Assembly (NCBI GenBank): GCA_024231905.1
Contig: JAAEQC010000142.1
Span: forward strand, 147,367 to 211,366
Source of the DNA: a bacterium
Lineage (GTDB): Bacteria > Krumholzibacteriota > Krumholzibacteriia > LZORAL124-64-63
Length of the DNA stretch: 64,000 nucleotides
Reading direction: 5' to 3'
Position 1 is the first letter of the stretch; the number at the start of each line of letters is the position of its first letter. Of the stretch, positions 28,089 to 36,069 are shown one piece after another. The translations under genes and the position numbers were made by a program. Under the pieces are notes generated by a model. The model saw only the letters and a program-made list of their open reading frames with translations. It did no database searches and was not told the origin of the DNA.

Positions 28089-29864
28089 CTAGCGAAGCTC
28101 GAAGCGCTTGTTCATCGCTTTCCTGTCGCCCCACATGAACTCGAAGAACTCGTAGCGGATGCTCTCGCTTCTCGTCCAGGAGTTGTCTTCGTGATCCTCC
28201 TCGTAACCCAGCTCGAAGGTCCGACCCAGTCCAGGCGCGTAGACCGTCAGGTAGCTCAGCTCCAAGACCAGCGCATCCTCCAGACGGACCTCGATCTCCA
28301 CCTCCACCGGCCAGGCGTCGGCGATGAACCCGCCTCTCATGAAGCTGTCGAGGGGGAAGTCCGTGCGTTCGTAGACCTCGCCGGCGACGCTGATGTCGTA
28401 GACGCCCTCGCCGGGCACGTCCAGGGTCGTCGACTGCGTCCAGGTGCCTTCGCCGATGGGCAACGGCAGCATGGTGATCGGGTCTGCGAAATCGTAGCTC
28501 TTGGAGGGGACGATCTCCTCTTCCCAGCCCAGCCACTGGAAGGCGGAGGAGGTCTCGCGGTACGCCTCCCAGGCGCCGTTGGTGAATCGGAAGGGATCCT
28601 CGCCCGGACCGGCCTCCCGGTACTCGACCTCGCGATACCCGCCGCCGGTCTGGTCCGCTATCCGGAACCAGCGTGACTCGTTGTCGGTGGCCGGTCGGGT
28701 GGGGTCGCCGAGATCGCCGAACTCCTTGTCGATGCCCTCGATGTAGTAGGAGCCGTCCTGGTGGACCAGGTAGTCGGGAGACCCCGCCACCTTGACCTCG
28801 TAGTCGAACCCGGCGGTCTGGACGTTGCCGGCCATATCTGAGAATTCGGCGAAGGTGAAGGCGAGCGGCGTGCCGGCCGGCAGGGGGCTGCGGATGCTCA
28901 TGGTCAGCACGGTGTGGTCGGCGCTCCACTCCCATCCCCAGGCCTCGTTCAGTTCCATCGCCAGCATGAAGCTCCAGTTGTACTCGGTGAACTCCAGCGA
29001 ATCGTCGCCGATGGGTTCGTTGAAGGTGATCCGCACATAGCCCTGATCGGCGGGAACGTTCGTCGTGCCGTCTGCCGGTTCGATGGATACGACGGTCGGC
29101 GGCATGGTGTCCCGCTCCGTGCCCGTGGTGAAGGACAGCAGGTAGGAGTCGACCGGGTTCTTGCCGTTGCTGGAACTCAGCGACGACGGGATCCAGACGT
29201 AGATCAGGGTCTCGGCCGGCAAGTCGGCGTCCGGTACCAGGCGGTACGAGCGGTACTCGACCTCCTCGACCGTGAAGCCGAAGTTCACCTTGTCCGTGTT
29301 GCCGTCCTTGGTCACGAGGATATCCGTGAGGATCACACGGCTCTCGATCTCGCTGGTGTATACCGGATCGGAGAAGTTCAGGATGACGCCGGCGTTGAGA
29401 TCGGCGCCCGTGCTACCGTCACCGGGAGTCATATTCACGAGGATGAGGTCGGGGGAGGTCGTCAGCCACTCGGCCGTGTACGCGTCGGCCAGGGCATTGC
29501 CCGCCGCGTCGGTCAGGCCGGTCCCCACCGTCAGCGAGACGGTGGCACCCTCGGCGAAATCCGTGTGGGCTACCTCGATGATCCGTTCGGACCGCCAGAA
29601 GGTGCCGGTGATCGTGCCGCCGGTCAGCTGGAGGTTGCCGGCGGCCGAGTCCTCGTCCATGGCCTCGTTGAAGATGATCTGCAGGGTTTCGTCCACGTCC
29701 ATGTTGGTGGAGCCGGCCTCAGGCCGGGCCGAGATGACGATGGGCGCGGTGGTGTCCTTCTCGGCCGGCGGAGCGGCCGGATCGTCGCTGTCGGAGCAGG
29801 CCCCCAGCCAACCAGCGACAAGCAGCATGCAGAGAACGGAAAGCAGAATTCGAGTGATCTTCAT
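28089..29864 (-). CDS. Lipoprotein with Big_5-type Ig-like domains, paralog of 26099-27814
   Basis: 591 residues from the ATG at 29864 (GAGGAGGAA upstream). The frame stays open for ~280 further codons upstream, but that part is antisense to another gene and is not coding. Lipobox LGAC after ITRILLSVLCMLLVAGW. Ig-like modules start at TTAPIVISARPEAGSTN, LILVNMTPGDGSTGADL and MPPTVVSIEPADGTTNV. The shared C-terminal domain (DQTGGGYREVEYREAG; MLPLPIGEGTWTQST) matches the neighbour's, and it ends in an Arg-rich strand. Both genes have their own copy of the same promoter, so this looks like a gene-plus-promoter duplication that has since diverged. Function unknown; surface or periplasmic adhesion/assembly is possible. 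Confidence 0.82.
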   Translation of the reverse strand: MKITRILLSVLCMLLVAGWLGACSDSDDPAAPPAEKDTTAPIVISARPEAGSTNMDVDETLQIIFNEAMDEDSAAGNLQLTGGTITGTFWRSERIIEVAHTDFAEGATVSLTVGTGLTDAAGNALADAYTAEWLTTSPDLILVNMTPGDGSTGADLNAGVILNFSDPVYTSEIESRVILTDILVTKDGNTDKVNFGFTVEEVEYRSYRLVPDADLPAETLIYVWIPSSLSSSNGKNPVDSYLLSFTTGTERDTMPPTVVSIEPADGTTNVPADQGYVRITFNEPIGDDSLEFTEYNWSFMLAMELNEAWGWEWSADHTVLTMSIRSPLPAGTPLAFTFAEFSDMAGNVQTAGFDYEVKVAGSPDYLVHQDGSYYIEGIDKEFGDLGDPTRPATDNESRWFRIADQTGGGYREVEYREAGPGEDPFRFTNGAWEAYRETSSAFQWLGWEEEIVPSKSYDFADPITMLPLPIGEGTWTQSTTLDVPGEGVYDISVAGEVYERTDFPLDSFMRGGFIADAWPVEVEIEVRLEDALVLELSYLTVYAPGLGRTFELGYEEDHEDNSWTRSESIRYEFFEFMWGDRKAMNKRFELR

Positions 29865-29967
29865 GGATGGTTCCTCCTCGGGCAGCTGAGCGCCGCCCAT
29901 GACGTCTCTGTTCGAACTTCCCCACGTCTCGTCGGCGCCGTATCGTCGACGCGGCGCTTGGAAGATG

Positions 29968-29997
29968 ACTATCATGTCCTTGTGGATCTGGCACCAA
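29968..29997 (-). promoter_or_regulatory. Promoter-like element conserved between the two lipoprotein paralogs (copy 2)
   Basis: On the - strand: TTGGTG (29997-29992), 18-bp spacer, GATAGT (29973-29968), preceded by AAATCAA. It lies 104 nt above the start at 29864, identical in position to copy 1. It also sits 30 nt upstream of the divergent metallo-hydrolase gene. Confidence 0.55.
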
Positions 29998-30026
29998 TTG
30001 ATTTCGCGTATTCGAATGGAGTTCCC

Positions 30027-30935
30027 ATGCGCCTCATCGCCCTGCTCTTCGCCCTCGTTTTCACCTTGCCCGCCGCGGCGACGGAGGAGGACCCCGACCC
30101 CTTCGCCACCGTGGAAATCGCCACCACCCCCCTGGCCGACGACCTGGCCATGCTCGAGGGCGCCGGCGGCAATCTCGTTGTGGCCTGGGACGATGCCGGC
30201 GCCTTCCTGGTGGACGACCAGTACGCCCCGCTCACCGGGCGTATCCTGGCCGCCATCGGGGAACTCACCGACCGCCCCGTGCGCTTCGTCCTCAACACCC
30301 ACTGGCACTTCGACCACACGGGCGGCAACGAGAACCTGGCCGGCGAGGGATGCCTGCTGTTCTCCCACGACAACGTGCGGCGACGGCTGGCGGTCGACCA
30401 GTTCATTGCCTTCCTGGACCGGGAAGTGCCCGCCTCGCCGCCGGCGGCCCTGCCGGTCGTCACCTTCAGCGACTCGCTCACCTTCCATCTGGGCGTGGGC
30501 CAGGTGCGGGTCTTCCACGCGCCCCACGCCCATACGGACGGCGACGGCATCGTCCATTTCGTGGACCGGGACGTGATCCACGCGGGCGACACGATCTTCT
30601 TCGGCCTCTACCCCTTCATCGACACGTCCGCCGGCGGCTCCATCGACGGGGTGATCGCTGCCGTGAAGGCCATGCGGGCCCTGTGCGGCCCCGATACGCG
30701 GATCGTCCCGGGCCACGGACCGCTCATGACGCCGGCCCAGCTGGACGAGTACCTGGCCATGCTCACGGGTGTGCGGGAGGCGGTGGTGGTGCTGAAGGAT
30801 GCCGGGATGTCCCTGACCGAGGTCCAGGCCGCCGGACCGGCCGCGCCGTGGGACGAGGCCTGGGGGCAGGCCTGGCTCACCTCCGACCAGTTCGTGGAGC
30901 TCGTCTATGCGTCCCTGCCGGGGGGAGCGGACTGA
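30027..30935 (+). CDS. Secreted MBL-fold metallo-hydrolase
   Basis: 302 residues from the ATG at 30027 (GGAG six bases upstream). Signal peptide LIALLFALVFTLPAAA. The metallo-beta-lactamase fold is shown by LNTHWHFDHTGGNENL (HxHxDH, ~residues 93-98), a metal His in FHAPHAHTDGDGI, the Asp bridge in HAGDTIFFG and the final His in VPGHGPLMT. All metal ligands are present. Periplasmic relatives include subclass B3-like lactamases and quinoprotein-relay enzymes (SoxH-like); the exact substrate is open. It is divergent from the lipoprotein gene, with only 162 bp between. Confidence 0.88.
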   Translation: MRLIALLFALVFTLPAAATEEDPDPFATVEIATTPLADDLAMLEGAGGNLVVAWDDAGAFLVDDQYAPLTGRILAAIGELTDRPVRFVLNTHWHFDHTGGNENLAGEGCLLFSHDNVRRRLAVDQFIAFLDREVPASPPAALPVVTFSDSLTFHLGVGQVRVFHAPHAHTDGDGIVHFVDRDVIHAGDTIFFGLYPFIDTSAGGSIDGVIAAVKAMRALCGPDTRIVPGHGPLMTPAQLDEYLAMLTGVREAVVVLKDAGMSLTEVQAAGPAAPWDEAWGQAWLTSDQFVELVYASLPGGAD

Positions 30936-30974
30936 GACGGCCTGATCCCGGGTCGCCCAGGGCTTCGCTACGGC

Positions 30975-31003
30975 TTTCGCCCGGCGGGTTCAGCGACTAT
31001 CTT
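30975..31003 (+). promoter_or_regulatory. Putative pdxS promoter
   Basis: TTTCGC (30975-30980), 17-bp spacer, TATCTT (30998-31003). The -35 is identical to that of the candidate at 46859. A leader of about 110 nt follows. Confidence 0.45.
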
Positions 31004-31119
31004 ACCGGCGATGCAACGACGGCGTCCGCCGGTCCCGCGGCCTTCCGCGGGCGGGAGGGTGGGCACCTTTTTCGGCGCGGATGATTCCGCGAGATAATTC
31101 GCGCGAAGGAGGCGGGATC

Positions 31120-32025
31120 ATGGAGAATCCCTGGAACAACGAAGCAGTTGGCGAACTGTACCGGCAGAAGGTCGGTCTGGCTGAGATGCTCAAGGGCGGC
31201 GTCATCATGGACGTCACCAACGCCCAGCAGGCGAAGATCGCCGAGGAGGCCGGCGCCGTGGCCGTCATGGCCCTCGAGCGCATTCCCTCGGACATCCGCA
31301 AGACCGGTGGTATCGCGCGCATGTCCCAGCCGGGCATGATCAAGGAGATCCAGGCCATGGTCTCCATCCCGGTCATGGCCAAGGTCCGCATCGGGCACTT
31401 CGCCGAGGCCCAGATCCTCGAGGCCCTGGGCGTGGACTTCATCGACGAGTCCGAGGTGCTGACCCCGGCGGACAACGAGAACCACGTCTACAAGCACGAC
31501 TTCAAGGTGCCTTTCGTGTGCGGTTGCCGGAACCTGGGCGAGGCCCTGCGCCGTATAGGCGAGGGCGCGGCCATGATGCGCACCAAGGGCGAGGCCGGCA
31601 GCGGCGACGTGGTCGAGGCCGTCACCCACATGCGCGCGGTCACCGAGGGCATCCGGCGCCTGCAGATGATGCGCACGGACGAACTCATGGCCGAGGCCAA
31701 GCGCCTGGGCGCGCCCTACCACGTGGTGGTGGAGACGGCGGAGCTGGGCAAGCTCCCGGTGCCGAACTTCGCCGCCGGCGGTATCGCCACCCCGGCCGAC
31801 GCCTCGCTCATGATGCAGCTGGGCGCCGAGACCGTCTTCGTGGGCAGCGGCATCTTCGCCAGCGAGGATCCGGCGCCGCGGGCCAAGGCCATCGTCGACG
31901 CGGTGACCTTCCACGACGATCCGGCCAAGCTCATGGAGGTGTCCATGAAGCTGGGCGAGGCCATGAAGGGCCGCGCGGTCAACGAGATGGACGAGAGCGA
32001 AAAGATGGCGGGCCGGGGCTGGTAA
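31120..32025 (+). CDS. pdxS: Pyridoxal 5'-phosphate synthase, lyase/synthase subunit
   Basis: 301 residues from the ATG at 31120 (AAGGAGG at 31107-31113); the frame is open to 31081 but only the inner ATG has a ribosome site. It builds PLP from ribose 5-phosphate, glyceraldehyde 3-phosphate and ammonia delivered by PdxT. Conserved blocks: [20 protein letters not shown], the catalytic Lys in VMAKVRIGH (residue 88), the second Lys in [14 protein letters not shown], and [20 protein letters not shown] with FVGSGIF. Very high family conservation. Forms a small operon with pdxT. Confidence 0.98.
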   Translation: MENPWNNEAVGELYRQKVGLAEMLKGGVIMDVTNAQQAKIAEEAGAVAVMALERIPSDIRKTGGIARMSQPGMIKEIQAMVSIPVMAKVRIGHFAEAQILEALGVDFIDESEVLTPADNENHVYKHDFKVPFVCGCRNLGEALRRIGEGAAMMRTKGEAGSGDVVEAVTHMRAVTEGIRRLQMMRTDELMAEAKRLGAPYHVVVETAELGKLPVPNFAAGGIATPADASLMMQLGAETVFVGSGIFASEDPAPRAKAIVDAVTFHDDPAKLMEVSMKLGEAMKGRAVNEMDESEKMAGRGW

Positions 32026-32045
32026 CTGCCTTCCCGCACGATCCA

Positions 32046-32081
32046 CGGCCCGGCCGGCGCGCCCCGCCGGCCGGGCCGTTT
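32046..32081 (+). terminator. Hairpin between pdxS and pdxT
   Basis: Perfect 13-bp stem CGGCCCGGCCGGC / GCCGGCCGGGCCG (32046-32058 with 32066-32078), seven-base loop, then TTT. It sits inside the operon 12 nt before pdxT, overlapping the approach to its ribosome site (CCGGAG, 32082-32087). It may attenuate pdxT or protect pdxS mRNA. Confidence 0.5.
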
Positions 32082-32092
32082 CCGGAGTTGTG

Positions 32093-32683
32093 ATGTCCCT
32101 TCCGGTCGGTCTGCTCGCCCTCCAGGGCGATTTCGAAATGCACCGCCAGGCCCTGGCGGATCTGGGTCACGAGACCCGTTTCGTGCGGCGTCCGGCCGAA
32201 CTGGCCGAGGTGTCGGCCCTGGTCATTCCGGGGGGCGAGTCCACGACCCTCACCAGACTGGTGGCCCGGGCCGGTCTGGCCGATCCCCTGCGCGCCTTCG
32301 CCTCGGAGAGACCGGTGCTCGGCACCTGCGCGGGCCTGATCATGCTCAGCAGCGAACTGGCCGGCGAAAAGCAGGGCGACTTCGGCGTCGAACCCCTGGG
32401 CATCCTCGATTGCGTGGTGTCCCGCAATGCCTATGGCCGCCAGATCGATTCCTTCACCGCCCCGGTGGACGCCACCGCCCTCGACGGCGATTCGGCCCCC
32501 GTGCGCGCGGTCTTCATCCGGGCTCCCCGCATCATGGCGGTCGGGGCGGGGGCCCAGGTCGTCGTCACCCACGAAGGCGAACCGGTGGGCGTGCGGCAGG
32601 GCGCGGTCCTGGGCCTGACCTTCCATCCGGAACTGACGTCGGACCGACGCCTGCACCGGGCCTTCCTCGAACTCGGCGGCTAG
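32093..32683 (+). CDS. pdxT: Pyridoxal 5'-phosphate synthase, glutaminase subunit
   Basis: 196 residues from the ATG at 32093; a GTG one codon earlier is also possible. It releases ammonia from glutamine for PdxS. Markers: GLLALQGDFEMH at the N terminus, LVIPGGESTTLTRL, the nucleophile Cys in LGTCAGLIML, and the His-Glu pair in LTFHPELTSD. Length is typical (about 190-200). The catalytic triad is complete. Confidence 0.97.
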   Translation: MSLPVGLLALQGDFEMHRQALADLGHETRFVRRPAELAEVSALVIPGGESTTLTRLVARAGLADPLRAFASERPVLGTCAGLIMLSSELAGEKQGDFGVEPLGILDCVVSRNAYGRQIDSFTAPVDATALDGDSAPVRAVFIRAPRIMAVGAGAQVVVTHEGEPVGVRQGAVLGLTFHPELTSDRRLHRAFLELGG

Positions 32684-32685
32684 GC

Positions 32686-32714
32686 TTTTCCTTGGAACCC
32701 GGATCCCGTATCTT
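32686..32714 (+). promoter_or_regulatory. Putative promoter of the first KNH-like lipoprotein
   Basis: TTTTCC (32686-32691), 17-bp spacer, TATCTT (32709-32714), starting just after the pdxT stop; leader ~45 nt. Confidence 0.4.
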
Positions 32715-32766
32715 CAGAAGGGAACCGGTTCGAGGCGACCCGGCCGGCCAGGAATGGACGGGACCC

Positions 32767-33777
32767 ATGCAGCGACTTTCGACGCCGTCGGCGGCGCTCC
32801 TCGCCGTGACGGCGATCTCCTTGTTGTTTCTCGGCAGTTGTGGCGAAGACGACCCGGCGGAACCCCGCGAGGACCCGTGCGCCATCGCCTTCACCTATCC
32901 GGACCCGGGCACCATGCACCTGTCAGGAGAATCCGTGAATCTGCGCTGGCACGCGGCCGGCGGCGGTCGCGTACGCGTGGCTCTGCTGCGGGCGGGCTCG
33001 GAGCAGGGAGAGATCATCGCCGGGACCGACAACGATGGGTATTACCAGTGGACGGCCACGACCATGGGCGGGCCCTCGGCGGACGACTACGCCGTGACGG
33101 TCGCGTCCCTCGACGAGGCAGCCTGCGCCGATACCCTCGGTCCGCTGCGGTTGGTCGACGTCAGCAACTGCGGGATCGATCCGGCCATCCGCGCGACCGA
33201 GGTCGCCGAAGGCGACGACCTCCTGATCCAGTGGACGAGCGGCAACACGAGCGGGACGGTGGACATCGACCTGTTCTACGGCCCCCTCGAAGGTGATCTC
33301 ATCGCGCCTCTCGCCGGCGGTACCCCCGACGATGGCGAGTACCTGTGGGAGAACGTGGATTCCTTCCACCACGGCACCGGCGATCTCTACTACGTGCGCA
33401 TCGGTGATGCCCGTGTTCCCACGTGCTTCGGGACGAACGCGATCCCGTTCACCATCGTCGACGAAGATGTCTGCGTCATCGACGTCCGCACGCCGCCGGC
33501 ATACTCGACCTACGACGAAGGCGACGTGCTGGAGATCGAATTCTCTTCCCAGCGGAGCTCGGGCTCCCTGGACTTTCGCCTCTACGCCGGATCGAGCACA
33601 CCGCTGGACTTTATCGCCCTGCGCGTTCCGGTATCGGAGACCTCGGTGACCTGGCGGATCACCGTCGATGACGACTACACGGGTCCGGACAACATGTACC
33701 GGGTGCTCGTCTACGATACGGAGGACAGCTACTGCCGCGGCTTCAGTCCGCAGTTCTCCATCACCCGCACTCCCTGA
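32767..33777 (+). CDS. Lipoprotein with Kre9/KNH-like Ig domains (copy 1)
   Basis: 336 residues from the ATG at 32767; the longer open frame upstream is antisense/noise over pdxT. Lipobox LGSC (FLGSCGEDD), then three similar ~95-residue modules. Each starts near a Cys and contains VNLRWHAAGGGRVRVALLRAG, LIQWTSGNTSGTVDIDLF or LEIEFSSQRSSGSLDFRLY, followed by DNDGYYQWTAT- or DDGEYLWENVD-type strands. This is the pattern of the Kre9/Knh1 N-terminal Ig-like domain (Ser-Thr-rich anchored family). Cysteines bracket the modules and may form disulfides. Surface or periplasmic; binding partner unknown. The next gene is a paralog. Confidence 0.78.
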   Translation: MQRLSTPSAALLAVTAISLLFLGSCGEDDPAEPREDPCAIAFTYPDPGTMHLSGESVNLRWHAAGGGRVRVALLRAGSEQGEIIAGTDNDGYYQWTATTMGGPSADDYAVTVASLDEAACADTLGPLRLVDVSNCGIDPAIRATEVAEGDDLLIQWTSGNTSGTVDIDLFYGPLEGDLIAPLAGGTPDDGEYLWENVDSFHHGTGDLYYVRIGDARVPTCFGTNAIPFTIVDEDVCVIDVRTPPAYSTYDEGDVLEIEFSSQRSSGSLDFRLYAGSSTPLDFIALRVPVSETSVTWRITVDDDYTGPDNMYRVLVYDTEDSYCRGFSPQFSITRTP

Positions 33778-33878
33778 TCGGCCCGGCATGCCGGTACTAC
33801 CGTGGCCGGGTTCGATCGGCTATATTCACCGTTGGTCCGTTCCACGGCGACCGGGGCGGCGAGACAAGGAAGGTACCG

Positions 33879-34874
33879 ATGCGTCGAATGATCCAGGTTA
33901 CGGCGACTCTCGTCTGTGGGGTTCTCTTCGTCCTTTCCGCGGGCTGTGGCGGCAGCGACGACCCGGCCGATCCCGGCGACCCCAGTTGCAGCATCGAATT
34001 CACATCCCCGGCGTCGGGCGTTTCGTTCAATACGGGCGATACGGTGAACCTGCGCTGGAACGCCTCGGGTGGCGGCGATGTCCGCCTCAGTCTGGTCAAA
34101 GCGGGCGCGGAACAGAGTGAGATCGCCGCAGCCACTCCCAACGACGGCTACTATAGCTGGACGGCATCCACCCTGGGCGCCGCCAGCGGCACGGACTTCG
34201 GTCTGGCCCTCACCCACACGACGAATGATTGCGCCGATACGCTGGCGCTCTCCTTGGTGAACACCGCCGGCTGCACCTTCACGGTCGATACGCCGGACAC
34301 GACCTACGAGGGCGACGACGTGGTGTTGACCTGGACCAGCATGAACACGACCGGCACGGTGGACGTGGAGCTGTGGTACTTCACCGTGGACGACTACCGG
34401 ATCACCCAGTTGGCCATCGATACCCCCGACGACGGCGAGTTCCTGTGGGAGAACGTGGATTCCTTCCACGAGGGTACGAGCGATTTCTTCGCCATCCGCG
34501 TCTATGACGCCGAGGTGGACGGTTGCTTCGGCGCTTCGGATCCGTTCCGCATCGTGGACGACAACGTCTGCGAGTTCTCCTTCCACGAACCTCTGTCCTC
34601 GTCCGTGTACGACGAGGGCGGCCAGATGCGCATCCGGTTCAGCGGTCACAACGATACGGGTAACGTCGACTTCTTCCTCTACGAGGGCTACGTGAACCTG
34701 GTGGCGTACATCGCCAACGACGTGCCCACCTTCGATGGCGAGTACATGTGGACCATCGACGTACCGGACGGCTATACGGGTCTCCCAACCACGTTCCGGG
34801 TGAAGGCCGTGGACTCGAACGACGAACACTGTACCGAGTTCAGCCATATGTTCACCATCAACCTGGCCAAATGA
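33879..34874 (+). CDS. Lipoprotein with Kre9/KNH-like Ig domains (copy 2)
   Basis: 331 residues from the ATG at 33879 (AAGGAAGG upstream). Lipobox SAGC, then the same three-module plan as the gene before it. Shared blocks include VNLRWNASGGGDVRLSLVKAG, PNDGYYSWTASTLG and DTPDDGEFLWENVDSFH. The last block is nearly identical to copy 1 even at the DNA level, showing a tandem duplication. An AT-rich TATATT at about 33821 may be its -10. Its stop overlaps the acylphosphatase start (ATGA), so it probably heads a transcript running through 38487. Confidence 0.78.
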   Translation: MRRMIQVTATLVCGVLFVLSAGCGGSDDPADPGDPSCSIEFTSPASGVSFNTGDTVNLRWNASGGGDVRLSLVKAGAEQSEIAAATPNDGYYSWTASTLGAASGTDFGLALTHTTNDCADTLALSLVNTAGCTFTVDTPDTTYEGDDVVLTWTSMNTTGTVDVELWYFTVDDYRITQLAIDTPDDGEFLWENVDSFHEGTSDFFAIRVYDAEVDGCFGASDPFRIVDDNVCEFSFHEPLSSSVYDEGGQMRIRFSGHNDTGNVDFFLYEGYVNLVAYIANDVPTFDGEYMWTIDVPDGYTGLPTTFRVKAVDSNDEHCTEFSHMFTINLAK

Positions 34875-35155
34875 ACGATGCCCCGGAACGCCTGGAGGTG
34901 GTGGTCCGGGGACGAGTCCAGGGCGTGGCCTTCCGCTGGTACACCCAGCGGGAGGCCCGGCGCCTGGGACTGACCGGCTGGGTGCGCAACCGGCCCGACG
35001 GTTCGGTCCGGCTGGTGGCCGAAGGGCCTCGCGCGGTCCTCGACCAGCTCTGGGCGTGGCTCGCCCACGGTCCCGACCGGGCCCGGGTCGACCAGCGTGA
35101 GCAGCACCGGGGCGAGGCCTCGGGACGATTCACCGATTTCACCATCGACGGCTGA
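34871..35155 (+). CDS. acyP: Acylphosphatase
   Basis: 94 residues from the ATG at 34871, overlapping the previous stop by four bases. It hydrolyses acyl-phosphates. The family signature is complete: VRGRVQGVAFRWYTQREA (phosphate-binding loop and catalytic Arg) and GWVRNRPDGSVRLVAEG (catalytic Asn). Length is typical for the family. Confidence 0.95.
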   Translation: MNDAPERLEVVVRGRVQGVAFRWYTQREARRLGLTGWVRNRPDGSVRLVAEGPRAVLDQLWAWLAHGPDRARVDQREQHRGEASGRFTDFTIDG

Positions 35156-35166
35156 AGGCGCATGCC

Positions 35167-36069
35167 ATGGACCCCACCCGCCCCCTCCTTATCGCCCTGG
35201 ACATGGACGGCACCCTGGTTGACACCGAGGTGGACGATACCCTTGCAGCCCGGGAAATCGAGGCTCTGGAGGCGGCCCGGTCCGCGGGCCATGTGGTGGC
35301 CGTCTGCACGGGTCGGAACCTGCCGTCGTTGACCAACCTGTTGGAACGGTCCGACTGGTTTCCCGACGACCTGCCGATGGTCCTGCTCAACGGGGCGGTC
35401 ATATGGGCCGGCCTGCCGCGCCGCGAACTGCTGCGCCGGGAACTGGACGGCGAGACGGTCCGCGAGATCATCGGCTACCTGCGCCATTTCGACACCGTGC
35501 CCATGGTGTACGGCACCGACGAGGACGACGGCATCCTCCACTACGAGGACCGGCCCCTGAACCCCATCCAACAGCGCTACCTGGACGTGCGCCGGAGCAC
35601 GGTGGGCCGTCTGCAGGCCGTCCCCGACCTGTTGGCGCTGGACTGGCGGCGGGCCATGGAGGTCGGGACCATCGACGAGCTGGTCAAGGTGCGGCCTCTG
35701 TGCGAGGCCCTGGCCACGGAGATGGCCGGGCGCGTGAAGGTCATCGACACCCTCTCCCTGCTGGGGGACGGCGCCTACGGCTGGGCGGAGGTCTTCCACC
35801 CCGAGGCGGGCAAGGGGCACGCCCTGCGGGAATTGGCTGCCCACTGCGGCATTCCCCTAGCCCAGACGGTGGCCGTGGGTGATAATTTCAACGACCTTGA
35901 CATGTTCGAAGTGGCAGCGTTGAGCGTCGCCATGGGGAACAGCCCGGCGGACGTCAAGGGGCAGGCCGATCACGTGACCGGCGCCGTGCAGACCGGCGGG
36001 GCGGCGGCCGTGCTGACGGCCATGGCGGCGGGCGAGATCCCGGCCCTCCGGAAGGACGTGCAGCCATGA
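35167..36069 (+). CDS. HAD-superfamily phosphatase, Cof type
   Basis: 300 residues from the ATG at 35167; 11 bp after acyP and overlapping the next gene by four bases. HAD motif I is IALDMDGTL (nucleophile Asp), motif II is CTGRN, motif III Lys lies near EAGKGHAL, and motif IV is VGDNFNDLDM. A C2B-type cap lies between motifs II and III. These enzymes dephosphorylate sugar phosphates, flavin or PLP-type substrates. PLP genes lie 3 kb upstream, but a link is speculative. Confidence 0.9.
   Translation: MDPTRPLLIALDMDGTLVDTEVDDTLAAREIEALEAARSAGHVVAVCTGRNLPSLTNLLERSDWFPDDLPMVLLNGAVIWAGLPRRELLRRELDGETVREIIGYLRHFDTVPMVYGTDEDDGILHYEDRPLNPIQQRYLDVRRSTVGRLQAVPDLLALDWRRAMEVGTIDELVKVRPLCEALATEMAGRVKVIDTLSLLGDGAYGWAEVFHPEAGKGHALRELAAHCGIPLAQTVAVGDNFNDLDMFEVAALSVAMGNSPADVKGQADHVTGAVQTGGAAAVLTAMAAGEIPALRKDVQP

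Noticed and set aside
28914..30026. Apparent N-terminal extension of the MBL-fold protein by ~370 codons, and the matching upstream extension of the - strand lipoprotein.
   Set aside because: Each lies antisense to the other gene; signal peptides and ribosome sites mark the real starts at 30027 and 29864.
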